Assembly (NCBI GenBank): GCA_942491525.1
Contig: CALOBW010000016.1
Location: 1-64,000 of the forward strand
Reading direction: 5' to 3'
Origin: CAYWBU01 sp942491525
GTDB taxonomy: Bacteria > Desulfobacterota > Desulfomonilia > UBA1062
DNA: 64,000 nt
Part shown: one piece after another, positions 22,662 to 31,705 of the stretch
How the letters are laid out: each line of letters opens with the position of its first letter
Position numbering within the stretch: the first letter of the stretch is position 1
The notes under the pieces: generated by a model
The model's database searches: none
The model's input: the letters and a program-made list of their open reading frames with translations, nothing else
Told to the model about the DNA's origin: nothing
Program-made: the position numbers and the translations under genes

Positions 22662-25052
22662 ATGAAACGCAACTGGCTATTCTGCATGCTGCTGATTGTC
22701 CTGCTGCTCGGCTGTGCCGGGCCCGAGGAGAAGAAACAGAAGTTCTATGAGAAGGGCAAAAGCCTCTATGAGGCCGGCGACTATGTGCCGGCGCGCCTGG
22801 AGCTGAAGAACGCCCTGCAGATCGATGACCAGTTTGCCGCCGCCTGGCAGACCCTGGGGCTGGTTGAGCTCAAGAGCGGCAACGCCCAGCGCGCCTTCGG
22901 CTGCATCGCCAAGGCCCATGAGCTCGACCCGGCCGACAATGAGATCAAGCTGGAGCTGGGCAAGCTCTACCTGGCCGGCAAGGCCGCCGACCGGGCCCAG
23001 GAGCTGGCCAAAGAGATTCTGGCCCAGGAGCCCGACAACAAGCAGGCCCTGATCCTGGAGGGCGCGGCCCTGATCGGCCAGGACAAGTATGACGATGCCG
23101 AGGTGCTGCTGCAGGGGCTGCTGGAGCGCCAGATCCAGGACGCGGATGTCTACCTGCTGCTGGCCTCGCTCTACATGAAGCAGGGCTTCCTGCCCTCGGC
23201 CCTGGATGTGCTGGAGAACGGCGCCAAGATCAATCCGCAGAATGCGGCCATGCAGATCATGATGGCCAACATCTACGTCAACAAGGGGCGCAACGAGGAC
23301 GCCGCCCGGGCCTTGATGCGCTCCATCGAGCTGCGCCCCGAGTCGGCCTCCTTCAAGCTCAACCTGGCCAGCCTCTACTGGGACATGGGCCGCCAGGACG
23401 AGGCCCGCGCCATGGTCGATGCGGTGCTGGCCCTCGACCCGGCCAGCGAGGCCAACCGCTACAAGCTGGCCCGCTTCTACGTCATGAAAGAAGACTTCAG
23501 TGCGGCCAAGCAGCAGCTTGCCGACGGCATCAAAGCCAACCCCGACGGCTACCGCCTGCGCTTCTTCCTCTCTGAGCTCTACCTCAAGGAGGGCCAGATG
23601 GATGAGGCCATCCGGGTGCTGGATGAGACCATCTCCCTCAAGAGCATGGAGAACTCGCCGCGCCGTCTGGACGCTTTGAGCGCGCTGGCCTCCATCTACC
23701 TCAAGAAGCGCGACCTGGGCGCGGCCCAGAAGTATGTCGACCTGGTCCTGAGCGACAACCCCCGGAGCATCGAGGCCCACATGCTGCAGGGCCAGATCTA
23801 CCTGCTCAAGAATGACGGCGTCAACGCGGTCAGCGAGTTCAGGAGCGTGGTGGCCGACCGGCCCGAGGAGATCAAACCCTACCTCTACCTGGCCGAGGCC
23901 CACGTGCTCAACCGCGAGGTCGGCCTGGCCGGCGACTCGCTGATTGACGCCCTGGCCGTGGTGCCCGATTCGCGCGAGGCCCAGCTGGCCCAGGCGCGGC
24001 TCTTCGCCATCAAGAAGGACTACTCCGAGACTGAGACCAGATTGAAGACCATATTGCGCGGCAATCCCGATGACCTGGTGGCCATCGCGCTGCTGGGCGA
24101 CCTCTACATGATGAAGAAGCAGCTCTCGCTGGCCGAGGAGCAGTACCGCATCCTGCTGCAGAAGGATCCGGGCCAGCCGGTGGGCTATCTGAAGCTCAGC
24201 AGCCTCTATGTCAATGCCGGCATGCAGGAGCAGGGCGTGCTGATCCTGGAGGAGGGCATCAAGATCAATCCGGACTCGCCGGTGCTGGTCTCGGCCCTGG
24301 TGCACGCCTACCTGGCCCAGAAGCGGAACAGTTCGGCTGAAACTTTCTGCCGCCGCAAGCTGAGCGCGAACCCCGAGGCGGCCTACCTGCACGACCTGCT
24401 GGGCCGCGTGCTGGCCACCAGCGGCGATCTGGCGGGCGCCGAGGAGGCCTTCAAACGGGCCACCGAGCTCAAGCCCGACTGGGTCACCCCCTATCAGGAC
24501 CTGGTCAAGGTCTACCTGAAGCAGGGCAAGAAGGATGAGGCGGCCGAGAAGTTTGAGAAGTCGATCGCCGAGAACCCCTACCAGATGGGCACCTACCTGG
24601 CCCTGGGCACCCTCTATGAGAAGATGGGCAAGTCGGGCAAGGCCATGCAGGTCTATGAGAAGGCCCTCAGCCACAACGAGGTCTTCTGGCCGGCGGCCAA
24701 CAATCTGGCCTTCCTGCTGATCGAGGAGGGCGATTCCAAGGATGATCTGGAGCGCGCCTTCAGCCTGGCCGAGGACGCCCTCAGATATAAGCCCGAAGAG
24801 GGCGCCATCCTGGACACCATCGGCTGGGCCTACTACAAGCAGGGCGATAACGCCAAGGCGATTGCCAATATCGAGAAGGCCCTCAAGCGCATCCCGGCCG
24901 ATCCGACCATCAACTACCATATGGCCATGGCCCTCTTTGAGGACGGCCGGCCGGACGAGGCGCGCCTCAACCTGGAGACGGCCCTGCAGAGCGGCCAGGA
25001 GTTCCCGGGCAAGGAGCGGGCCCAGGAGAAGATGAAGGAACTGAGTAAATAG
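22662..25052 (+). CDS. prsT: PrsT-like TPR-repeat lipoprotein of the exosortase/EPS system
   Basis: A 796-aa lipoprotein: signal peptide with lipobox LLLGC (acylated Cys about residue 18), then roughly 20 tetratricopeptide repeats to the end (for example KFYEKGKSLYEAGDYVPARLELKNAL and GDLAGAEEAFKRATELKPDW). Proteins of this size and layout stand in nearly all PEP-CTERM EPS loci (PrsT) and are thought to scaffold assembly or secretion, like AlgK/BcsC TPR parts. ATG at 22662 is chosen because GGAG lies 7 bases upstream; the ATG at 22656 would directly abut it. Strongly GC-biased codon use. It starts a run of five closely spaced genes. Confidence 0.88.
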   Translation: MKRNWLFCMLLIVLLLGCAGPEEKKQKFYEKGKSLYEAGDYVPARLELKNALQIDDQFAAAWQTLGLVELKSGNAQRAFGCIAKAHELDPADNEIKLELGKLYLAGKAADRAQELAKEILAQEPDNKQALILEGAALIGQDKYDDAEVLLQGLLERQIQDADVYLLLASLYMKQGFLPSALDVLENGAKINPQNAAMQIMMANIYVNKGRNEDAARALMRSIELRPESASFKLNLASLYWDMGRQDEARAMVDAVLALDPASEANRYKLARFYVMKEDFSAAKQQLADGIKANPDGYRLRFFLSELYLKEGQMDEAIRVLDETISLKSMENSPRRLDALSALASIYLKKRDLGAAQKYVDLVLSDNPRSIEAHMLQGQIYLLKNDGVNAVSEFRSVVADRPEEIKPYLYLAEAHVLNREVGLAGDSLIDALAVVPDSREAQLAQARLFAIKKDYSETETRLKTILRGNPDDLVAIALLGDLYMMKKQLSLAEEQYRILLQKDPGQPVGYLKLSSLYVNAGMQEQGVLILEEGIKINPDSPVLVSALVHAYLAQKRNSSAETFCRRKLSANPEAAYLHDLLGRVLATSGDLAGAEEAFKRATELKPDWVTPYQDLVKVYLKQGKKDEAAEKFEKSIAENPYQMGTYLALGTLYEKMGKSGKAMQVYEKALSHNEVFWPAANNLAFLLIEEGDSKDDLERAFSLAEDALRYKPEEGAILDTIGWAYYKQGDNAKAIANIEKALKRIPADPTINYHMAMALFEDGRPDEARLNLETALQSGQEFPGKERAQEKMKELSK

Positions 25053-25079
25053 TTGAATGATTTTATTGAGGAGTTTTAA

Positions 25080-25628
25080 ATGAAAAAAGTTATCTTATCG
25101 CTGCTGTTTATCTTGCTGGGGCTGAGCGCCATGGCCGATGAGGCTGCCGACTACACGATCGGCGCCGGCGACGTGCTCTATATCTCGGTCTGGAAGGATG
25201 AGGCCCTGACCACCCAGGCCGTGGTGCTGCCCGACGGCCGGATCAACTTTCCGCTGATCGGGCAGGTGCAGGCCGAGGGCCTCAGCCTGACGCAGTTCAA
25301 GCAGGGGCTGGCCAAGAAGCTCAAACGTTATGTGCCCGATCCCGAGTTGACCGTCATGGTGCAGCAGGTCAACTCCAACGCCATCTCGATTGTGGGCGAG
25401 GTCAACCGCCCGGGGCGCTACAATCTCAACGGCCAGACCTCCGTGCTGCAGGCCCTGGCCCTGGCCGGCGGCCTCAATCCCTACGCCAAGAAGAACTTCA
25501 TCCGCATCCTGCGCAAAGAGGGCGATGAAACCGTGACCTACCGCTTCAAGTTCAGCCAGATCGCCCGCGGCAAGCAGCTCGAGCAGAACATTACTCTGCA
25601 GCGCGGCGATGTGATCATCGTGCCGTAA
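25080..25628 (+). CDS. Wza-like polysaccharide export protein
   Basis: A 182-aa exported protein: signal peptide ending SAMA, then a Poly_export (PES) domain (YTIGAGDVLYISVWKDEALTTQAVVLPDGRINFPLIGQVQAEGLSL) and one SLBB domain (SIVGEVNRPGRYNLNGQTSVLQALALAGGLNPYA), ending DVIIVP. It is about half the size of Wza and lacks the C-terminal outer-membrane helix, as is common for exosortase-linked export proteins. No lipobox Cys. It likely works with the beta-barrel protein encoded next and the Wzz-like protein to form the export channel. GAGG precedes the ATG. Confidence 0.88.
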   Translation: MKKVILSLLFILLGLSAMADEAADYTIGAGDVLYISVWKDEALTTQAVVLPDGRINFPLIGQVQAEGLSLTQFKQGLAKKLKRYVPDPELTVMVQQVNSNAISIVGEVNRPGRYNLNGQTSVLQALALAGGLNPYAKKNFIRILRKEGDETVTYRFKFSQIARGKQLEQNITLQRGDVIIVP

Positions 25629-25640
25629 GCGGGATATCTG

Positions 25641-26936
25641 ATGCATAAAAACAGCTGGATAACCCTTCTGAGTCTGCTGGTCGCCTTCCTGGCGGTGGGC
25701 AATGCCCAGGCCTTTGAGCTCAAGCCCATGGCCGCCTACAAGCACACCTACAACAACAACCTCTTCTTCGATTATGACCCGGAGAGCTGGCCCGAACGCA
25801 GGCTTGACAGCGAGGACTCCTACGCCACCTTCACCTACGGGGTGCTGGCCCGCGAGCAGCAGTCCAACTTCAAGCTCGACCTGAGCGGCTATGCCGACAT
25901 GGTGCGCTACAATGACCGCGACTACAGTAACCTGGATGCCACCGACCTGCGCTATCACGGCAACCTGGTCTTCATGCCTTCGGAGTACTTCACCTACAAG
26001 CTTAACGGCGGCTATGTGCGCGACAGCAGCAACGAGCGCATCGAGGATATCGGCCGCCTCGACCGCCAGAGCCTCTTCGGCCTGACCAAGCAGAAGCGCA
26101 CCGACGGCGGCACCGGGGTTGAATGCGCGTTATCGCACACCTTTTTCGCCGGCATCGACTATAAGTACAACCGCACCGACTATCAGGACCCGCGCGACAC
26201 CGACAACCGCACCAACCGCGCCAGCCTCTATCTCAGGCAGCAGTGGACGCCGATCTTCTCAACGGTCATGAGCGTGGGTTCGGCGCGCTACGACTATGAC
26301 GATCTGACCCTGAGCCGCTCCGGCCATCAGCTCAACCTGGTGGACAAGGTCTGGAGCGACTACGCCATGGTCGGTCTGGCCGTCAAAGCCGACCAGCTGG
26401 TGACCTTCACGGCCAACATCGGCCGCCGCAGCAGCACCACCGAGTATAACCGTCACCAGTTCTATGATAACGACTTCAACTACTGGTACTATGACGACCG
26501 CATCAGCCGCAGCACCACCGGCGACCTGGGTCTGCATTACAAGGACAAGATGTCCAACCTCTCGCTGACCTACAGCAAGGATCTGCAGCCCGGCAGCGGC
26601 GATTCCCAGGCCTATGACCGTATCTCCATGCGCCTGGACGCCGGCTACCGCTGGGCCGAGGGCGTGGCCCTTAATCTTACGGCCGAGTACCTCAAGAGCA
26701 GCTCCGACCACAGGGACATGCTCAATCTGAGCGACTACACCAATGAGGAGACCCGCCGCCTCAATCCGCGCATCAGCTATGACTTCGGCTACGGCGTCAT
26801 CTATGAGGTGGGCTACAGCTACACCAAGCTGCGCGACCGGGCCTACTGGGAGAGCGCCTACGGCGCATTCCGCGACCGCAATAAGGAGCGCAAGCTGAGT
26901 TATATGAAACTGATCTGGGAATATGACAAGAAGTAG
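25641..26936 (+). CDS. Outer-membrane beta-barrel protein of the EPS export locus
   Basis: A 431-aa exported protein: signal peptide ending GNAQA, then FELKPMAAYKHTYNNNLFFD, typical of the BBP2-like barrels of exosortase loci. The rest is a ladder of amphipathic strands rich in Tyr, Asp and Arg (LDLSGYADMVRYNDRDYSN, YFTYKLNGGYVRDSS, LNPRISYDFGYGVIYEVGYSY). About 18 strands may be present. It probably forms or supports the outer-membrane pore for the polysaccharide, since the Wza-like protein lacks its own. It lies 12 bases after the export gene. Confidence 0.8.
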   Translation: MHKNSWITLLSLLVAFLAVGNAQAFELKPMAAYKHTYNNNLFFDYDPESWPERRLDSEDSYATFTYGVLAREQQSNFKLDLSGYADMVRYNDRDYSNLDATDLRYHGNLVFMPSEYFTYKLNGGYVRDSSNERIEDIGRLDRQSLFGLTKQKRTDGGTGVECALSHTFFAGIDYKYNRTDYQDPRDTDNRTNRASLYLRQQWTPIFSTVMSVGSARYDYDDLTLSRSGHQLNLVDKVWSDYAMVGLAVKADQLVTFTANIGRRSSTTEYNRHQFYDNDFNYWYYDDRISRSTTGDLGLHYKDKMSNLSLTYSKDLQPGSGDSQAYDRISMRLDAGYRWAEGVALNLTAEYLKSSSDHRDMLNLSDYTNEETRRLNPRISYDFGYGVIYEVGYSYTKLRDRAYWESAYGAFRDRNKERKLSYMKLIWEYDKK

Positions 26937-26946
26937 AGGAGAATTT

Positions 26947-28500
26947 ATGGATCCAAACCAGATGACACCGCAGGACTATTTGAACATTTTCAAGCGCCGC
27001 AAGTGGGCGTTGATTCTGCCGGCAGTGCTGATCATGGCGGCCGCCTTGGTGGTGGCCGTGATGCTGCCGCCGGTCTACAAGTCCACGGCCACCATCCTGA
27101 TCGAGGAGCAGGACATCCCGGACGACTACGTCAAGTCCACGGTCAATGTCTTTGCCGAGCAGCAGCTGCAGATCATCAACCAGCGGGTCATGAGCGCCAC
27201 GCGCCTGATGGAGATCATCGAGGAGTACGGCCTCTACGCGGGCCTGCGCGACACCTGGACCACCGAGCAGATCGTCAGCCGCATGCGCAGCGAGATTGCG
27301 GTCGAGCCCATCAGCGTCGAGGTGATCGACAAGCGCACCGGCCGGCCCACGGCCGCCACCATCGCCTTCACCCTCTCCTATGAGGGGCGCAACCCGGACA
27401 AGACCCAGCAGATCGCCAACGTGCTGACCTCGCTCTTTCTAGAGGAGAATGTGCGCGTGCGCGAGAAGCAGGCGTCCGGCATCTCCAACTTCATCAATGC
27501 CGAGATGGAGAAGGTCAGATTTGACCTGCAGGCCATCGACGACGAGCTGGCCGAGTTCAAGGGCCAGCATATCAATGAGCTGCCCGAGCTGTTGCAGGTC
27601 AACATGCAGAACCTCAACAACCTGGAGCGCTCGCTGGACCGGCTGCAGGAGCAGCTGACCCATCTGCGCGAGCGCGAGGGCGCCCTGCAGACCCAGCTGG
27701 CCAGCATTCCGCGCGATCTGGGCGAGGGGGCCCACCGCCGCCTGGAGGAGCTTAGGACCGAGCTGATCTACCAGCAGCAGCGCTACTCCCAGCACCATCC
27801 GGATGTGATCCAGACCAAGGCTGAGATCGCGCGCCTCGAGGCCCAGATCAAGGGCGAGCATGTGGAGAGCTCCATCGAGAACCCGGCCTATGTGACCGTG
27901 GCCTCGCAGCTGGCCAGCACCCGGGCCGAGATCGGCTCGCTGAGCGCCCAGGGCGGCGAGATCAAGAAGCGCGTCGACGACTATCAGGCGCGCATCGAGG
28001 CCACCCCGCGGGTTGAGGCCGAGTATAAGGCCCTGATGGTTGAGCGCAACAACACCCAGGCCAAGTATGACGATCTGATGCGCAAGCTGATGGAGGCCCG
28101 CGTCTCCCAGGGGCTGGAGAAGGAGCAGAAGGGCGAGCGCTTCACCCTGCTGGAGCCGGCCCGCCTGCCCGAAAGCCCCTATAAGCCCAACCGCATGGCC
28201 ATCATCCTGATCGGCCTGGTGTTGGGCGTCGGCGCCGGCGTGGGCCTGGCGGCCATGCTGGAGTTTGCCGATGATTCGGTGCGCGGCGTCGAGGACCTCA
28301 ACTCGCTGAGCGACTTCCCGGTGCTGGGCACGGTGCCCATGATCACGATCCAGGAAGATTTCGACAATGCGCTCAGGCTGCGCTACTCGGTGGCGGCCGG
28401 GGCCGGTGCGGCCCTGCTGGTCGGGATTGTCATTTTTCACTTTGCGGTTATGAACCTGAATGTTTTCTGGGCCAAGCTGGTAATGCGGCTGGGGATGTAG
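26947..28500 (+). CDS. Polysaccharide chain-length determinant (Wzz/GumC family)
   Basis: A 517-aa inner-membrane polysaccharide copolymerase. ATG at 26947 follows AGAGGAGAATTT; an upstream in-frame ATG overlaps the previous gene and lacks a site. Layout: cytosolic N-terminus (YLNIFKRRKWALILP), first membrane helix about 21-42, a long periplasmic coiled-coil region (for example NLERSLDRLQEQLTHLREREGAL) and a second helix after LPESPYKPNRMAIILIGLVLG, then a short extra membrane helix near the end (LLVGIVIFHFAVM). No kinase domain; the cognate kinase is encoded next. Controls chain length and couples to export. Confidence 0.9.
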   Translation: MDPNQMTPQDYLNIFKRRKWALILPAVLIMAAALVVAVMLPPVYKSTATILIEEQDIPDDYVKSTVNVFAEQQLQIINQRVMSATRLMEIIEEYGLYAGLRDTWTTEQIVSRMRSEIAVEPISVEVIDKRTGRPTAATIAFTLSYEGRNPDKTQQIANVLTSLFLEENVRVREKQASGISNFINAEMEKVRFDLQAIDDELAEFKGQHINELPELLQVNMQNLNNLERSLDRLQEQLTHLREREGALQTQLASIPRDLGEGAHRRLEELRTELIYQQQRYSQHHPDVIQTKAEIARLEAQIKGEHVESSIENPAYVTVASQLASTRAEIGSLSAQGGEIKKRVDDYQARIEATPRVEAEYKALMVERNNTQAKYDDLMRKLMEARVSQGLEKEQKGERFTLLEPARLPESPYKPNRMAIILIGLVLGVGAGVGLAAMLEFADDSVRGVEDLNSLSDFPVLGTVPMITIQEDFDNALRLRYSVAAGAGAALLVGIVIFHFAVMNLNVFWAKLVMRLGM

Positions 28501-28509
28501 AGGTAGGAT

Positions 28510-29322
28510 ATGAAGATTAAAAAAGCTGTGGACAAGGCTAAGCAGATGCGCGCCGAAGAGGGCCTGCTGCTGGATGACGGGGTTGACTTTGCCTTTGATG
28601 AGGAGCCGCGCGACTGGAAGGCGCCGGTCTATAAGGAGTCACGCACGGTGCTGCTGGACCCCGAGGTGCTCAGGCGCAACCGCTGCGTCTCGCCCGACTC
28701 GCGCGAGATCGCCTACTACAAGGTGCTGCGGACCCAGATCAACCAGATCATCCGCCAGCGCGGCATGCGCACCATCATGATCACCAGTCCCAGACCCGGC
28801 GAGGGCAAGACCCTGACCAGCGTCAATCTGGCGATCACCTTTGCGCGCGAGTTCAACCAGACGGTGCTGCTGATGGACTGCGACCTGATGCGCCAGAACG
28901 TGCATAAGACCCTGGGCTACGCCAGCCAGCTTTCGCTGGCCGACTACCTGGTGGACGGGGTGCCGCTCAAGGAGATCATCGTCTGGCCCGGCATCGACAA
29001 GCTGACCGTCATCTCCGGTATCCGCACCTGTCACGACTCCACCGAGTATCTGGATTCGCCGCGCATGAAGTCGCTGGTCGGCGAGGTCAAGAACCGCTAC
29101 TCCGACCGCTGCATCTTCTTCGATGTGCCGCCCCTGAGCGGCAACGCCGACGCCATGGCCTTCGCGCCCCAGGTGGACGGCATCATCATGGTGGTCGAGT
29201 CGGGCCACACCACCAAGGCCGAGGTCAGGAAGGCCATCAGCATGCTGCCCAAGGAGAAGTTCATCGGCTTCATTCTGAACAAGGAGAACTGCGAGCTGGA
29301 CAGCTACGGCTACGGCTATTAG
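28510..29322 (+). CDS. CpsD/CapB-type tyrosine autokinase
   Basis: A 270-aa cytosolic bacterial tyrosine kinase. Walker A SPRPGEGKT, Walker A' VLLMDCDLMRQNVHK, Walker B-like CIFFDVPPLSGNADA; the C-terminus ends DSYGYGY, a short Tyr cluster for autophosphorylation. The preceding Wzz-like protein is its activating membrane partner, as in Gram-positive CapA/CapB. It probably cycles phosphorylation to set polymer length. It is the last gene of the rightward run and is followed by a strong terminator. Confidence 0.9.
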   Translation: MKIKKAVDKAKQMRAEEGLLLDDGVDFAFDEEPRDWKAPVYKESRTVLLDPEVLRRNRCVSPDSREIAYYKVLRTQINQIIRQRGMRTIMITSPRPGEGKTLTSVNLAITFAREFNQTVLLMDCDLMRQNVHKTLGYASQLSLADYLVDGVPLKEIIVWPGIDKLTVISGIRTCHDSTEYLDSPRMKSLVGEVKNRYSDRCIFFDVPPLSGNADAMAFAPQVDGIIMVVESGHTTKAEVRKAISMLPKEKFIGFILNKENCELDSYGYGY

Positions 29323-29346
29323 CTGAGAGCGGATGCTCAATGAGGG

Positions 29347-29371
29347 GGGCGGTGCATACCGCCCTTTTTTT
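29347..29371. terminator. Intrinsic terminator between the kinase and ATPase genes
   Basis: GGGCGGT / ACCGCCC hairpin with a GCAT loop and TTTTTTT. It serves the rightward EPS operon and sits against the stop of the convergent ATPase gene. Confidence 0.9.
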
Positions 29372-29372
29372 G

Positions 29373-30539
29373 TCAGTCGCGGATGATGATCGAGTCTTCC
29401 AGCTGGTCCTGGAACTCCTCAACCTCTTTGAGCCCCAGGATGCGGCGGGCCAGACGGCGCAGCAGGTTCTGCTTGGTGCTCTTGTTGCTGTTGGGGGCGT
29501 AGAGGAAGTGGGAGACCTGGGAGTGGAAGCTGTCGTAGCGCTCCTGCAGCCGCTGGTGGTTCTCGCGCTCCTCCATGATCAGGTTGCGCAGGCGCTTGAT
29601 CTCCTGGTCGGCCTGCAGCGAGCGGGCCTGCTCCAGCTCGCGCTGGAGGCGCTCAACCTCGGTGGTCAGTTCGGCGACCCGGTCGATCAGCTCAACTTCA
29701 GCGGGCGCGGCCGGGGCGGCTGATTCGTCGCGGATGCCGATGCCGTTCTTGTCGCGGATGACGCTCCTGATCAGCTCGGCGTCGATCAGCTCGATCTCGT
29801 CGGCGAAACCGTAGACCAGGGCCGTGTCGCAGATCAGGTTGATGGTGCGCGGGATGCCGCCGGAGTAGGTGTGGATCAGGGCGATGGCCTCATTGGTGAA
29901 GAGGCGGTTTTTGCGGCCGACCTTGAGCAGCCGGTGGCGGATGTAGTGTTCGGTATCCTCGAGCGAGATGCCGCTCAGGTGGTAGTTGGCGGCGATGCGC
30001 TGGTTGAGCTGGCGCAGCTCGTGGCGCTTGAGCTTGTCGTTCAGTTCGGGCTGGCCCACCAGCATGATCTGCAGCAGCAGCTGATCGTCGCTCTGCAGGT
30101 TGGAGAGCATGCGCACCTCCTCCAGGGCCTCCTCCGAGAGGTTCTGGGCCTCGTCGATGATCAGCAGCACGCGCCGGTTGTGGGCGAAGCGTTCGATCAG
30201 GTAGTCGAAGATGTGTTCCAGGGCCTGGGATTTGCCGCATTCGGGGGCGTCGATCTCAAACTCCTTGAGGATCAGCTGCAGCAGCTCATGGGAGGTGATG
30301 TTGGTGTTGAAGATGACCGCGGTGTCGATGCGCCGGTCGACCTTGTTCAGCAGGTGCCGGATCAGGGTGGTCTTGCCCGAGCCCACTTCGCCGGTCAGCA
30401 GGATGAAGCCGACCTGTTCCATGATGCCGTACTCCAGGTAGGCCAGGGCGTTCTTGTGGTTGGGGCTGGGGTAGAGAAAGCTCGGATTAGGGATAATCTG
30501 AAACGGCTTCTCACTAAGTTTATAGAATGTTGTATACAT
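29373..30539 (-). CDS. ExeA-like AAA ATPase of the exosortase/EPS locus
   Basis: A 388-aa protein of the putative secretion-ATPase subfamily found in PEP-CTERM loci. N-terminus MYTTFYKLSEKPFQIIPNPSFLYPSPNHKNAL, then Walker A TGEVGSGKTTL, Walker B VLLIIDEAQNLSEEALEEVRML, LVGQPELNDKL, GIPRTINLICD (sensor 2 region). After about residue 290 follows a long coiled coil (LIDRVAELTTEVERLQRELEQARSL) and a basic tail. ATG at 30539 has AGG 8 bases upstream; a GTG 9 bases earlier is the alternative. It is convergent with the EPS operon, unlike most loci where it is co-linear. Exact role unknown; perhaps export energisation or assembly. Confidence 0.87.
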   Translation of the reverse strand: MYTTFYKLSEKPFQIIPNPSFLYPSPNHKNALAYLEYGIMEQVGFILLTGEVGSGKTTLIRHLLNKVDRRIDTAVIFNTNITSHELLQLILKEFEIDAPECGKSQALEHIFDYLIERFAHNRRVLLIIDEAQNLSEEALEEVRMLSNLQSDDQLLLQIMLVGQPELNDKLKRHELRQLNQRIAANYHLSGISLEDTEHYIRHRLLKVGRKNRLFTNEAIALIHTYSGGIPRTINLICDTALVYGFADEIELIDAELIRSVIRDKNGIGIRDESAAPAAPAEVELIDRVAELTTEVERLQRELEQARSLQADQEIKRLRNLIMEERENHQRLQERYDSFHSQVSHFLYAPNSNKSTKQNLLRRLARRILGLKEVEEFQDQLEDSIIIRD

Positions 30540-30746
30540 TTTCGGCACCTGTAAATGATATCGTTATGAAACTAGCCCAGAGAGCGGCCAGCTGTAAACA
30601 GGAAATGTATAATGATGCTTGCCAATGCTGAATTAAATCTTATTATGTGCGCCAAGCGCTGTAATTTAAGTTGTCGCCTCCATGCCATGTGAAATTTAGG
30701 GCCTGATATTCACTCTCCTCCTGAGCGGAATTAATTTTTACATGAG

Positions 30747-30764
30747 TGTGTAAAATAATACACA
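30747..30764. promoter_or_regulatory. Candidate enhancer-binding site upstream of the sigma-54 promoter
   Basis: Perfect inverted repeat TGTGTA-AAATAA-TACACA, about 85 bp upstream of the sigma-54 promoter, the usual distance for a bacterial enhancer-binding protein. PrsR-type activators control PEP-CTERM genes in other bacteria; neither prsK nor prsR is in the window. Confidence 0.5.
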
Positions 30765-30845
30765 ATTGCACTTCTTTATCCATTGTCAGCGGCTGAATAA
30801 TGGTGTAAGAGCCCGGAAACAGATGGGTACGCTTTTTATGTCATC

Positions 30846-30861
30846 TGGCATACAATGTGCA
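30846..30861 (+). promoter_or_regulatory. Sigma-54 promoter
   Basis: TGGCATACAATGTGCA: the invariant GG and GC are exactly 10 bases apart and flanking bases match TGGCAC-N5-TTGCA well. It lies about 60 bases before the start codon of the VPVPA-tailed protein. Confidence 0.75.
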
Positions 30862-30922
30862 TCTAGATCATCAAATATTATTTTTATTGCGCAACGTAAG
30901 CGCTTTTAAGAGTGGGGTAAGT

Positions 30923-31582
30923 ATGAAAAAAATGAATGTGGCTTTGGCAGCGGTGTTTTTCTGTCTTTTGATGGCGGGGAACGGCTGGGCAGTAAGTTAC
31001 AACTCGCCTATCGATGATGGCTGGCATGTCGGCCAAGGGCAGGACAATGCAGGCTTTGTTATTAATGAAGGCAATGGCGTCGAGGTCGCCCTGCGGGCTC
31101 AGATTCGAGAGGTCGGAGTGGCGCCCAATGGTGTGGCCGGTTGCGGCACCTCCGAAGAGGTGGCCGTGTACTTTGTGGAGCCCGGAACTGACTGGAATTA
31201 TGATTTCCATATTGACAGTCGTGGCTCGGGCGAGCTGCTGGTGCATGGCTTGCTGGAAGTTGACTTCATCGCTGACGATGGCACTGAATCTAGCTGGAGC
31301 TGGGAGCGTGATATCCCCGCCCATATGTTGCGCCAGGATTCTGAAAACCTTGCTTTCTGTACCTGGGGTCCGAGAGATTGCTTCGGTCCCATCTATGATT
31401 CGGCCGAGGAGGGCGTCTATCAGTTTACGCTGAGCGTTTTTGATGACCTCTGCGATCCGCAGTTTATGACCAGTGTCTCCATGAATGTGGTTGTCAGCAG
31501 CGTGCCGGTGCCGGCCGCCGGGCTGCTGCTCGGTTCCGGTCTGCTGGGGTTGATCGGTTGGCGCCGCAGAGAGATGGCATAA
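30923..31582 (+). CDS. VPLPA-CTERM-type secreted protein
   Basis: A 219-aa exported protein: signal peptide MKKMNVALAAVFFCLLMAGNGWA, a body of beta-strands with four scattered Cys (CGT, FCTW, DCFG, LCDP) that may form disulfides, and a tripartite tail VPVPAAGLLLGSGLLGLIGWRRREMA: sorting motif, membrane helix, basic end. It is thus a predicted exosortase substrate. The ATG at 30923 is the only one that opens a signal peptide, with GGGGTAAG upstream. Function of the body unknown; biofilm/matrix role is known for some PEP-CTERM proteins. Preceded by a sigma-54 promoter. Confidence 0.88.
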   Translation: MKKMNVALAAVFFCLLMAGNGWAVSYNSPIDDGWHVGQGQDNAGFVINEGNGVEVALRAQIREVGVAPNGVAGCGTSEEVAVYFVEPGTDWNYDFHIDSRGSGELLVHGLLEVDFIADDGTESSWSWERDIPAHMLRQDSENLAFCTWGPRDCFGPIYDSAEEGVYQFTLSVFDDLCDPQFMTSVSMNVVVSSVPVPAAGLLLGSGLLGLIGWRRREMA

Positions 31583-31705
31583 GTAGCTGACTTTATGTTT
31601 GTTAAATATTGACAGTTATTGATCATGATGATAATGCGGTACTATCTTTGATGTATCGCTTAAGTTTCACCCTTTAATTTCTAAAAAGATTAACTGGAGG
31701 TTAAT

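Larger units (their letters stand above)
30540..30922. other. 383-bp regulatory region between the ATPase and the first VPLPA-type gene
   Basis: Divergent promoter space. It holds a perfect inverted repeat TGTGTA-N6-TACACA (30747-30764), a sigma-54 promoter (30846-30861) and the leader of the gene at 30923 (with small palindromes TTGCGCAA and AAGCGCTT). No RNA gene or riboswitch was recognised. Confidence 0.65.

Noticed and set aside
22677..24920. Long open frame on the minus strand opposite the TPR lipoprotein gene (and similar long antisense frames at 5282-6292, 21113-22354, 27439-28440)
   Set aside because: They mirror GC-rich coding sequence, have low-complexity Leu/Gly/Val/His-rich translations, no ribosome sites and no family motifs.
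30540..30922. c-di-GMP or other riboswitch in the leader of the VPVPA-tailed protein gene
   Set aside because: No GEMM core or comparable conserved fold could be recognised; promoter elements explain the region better.
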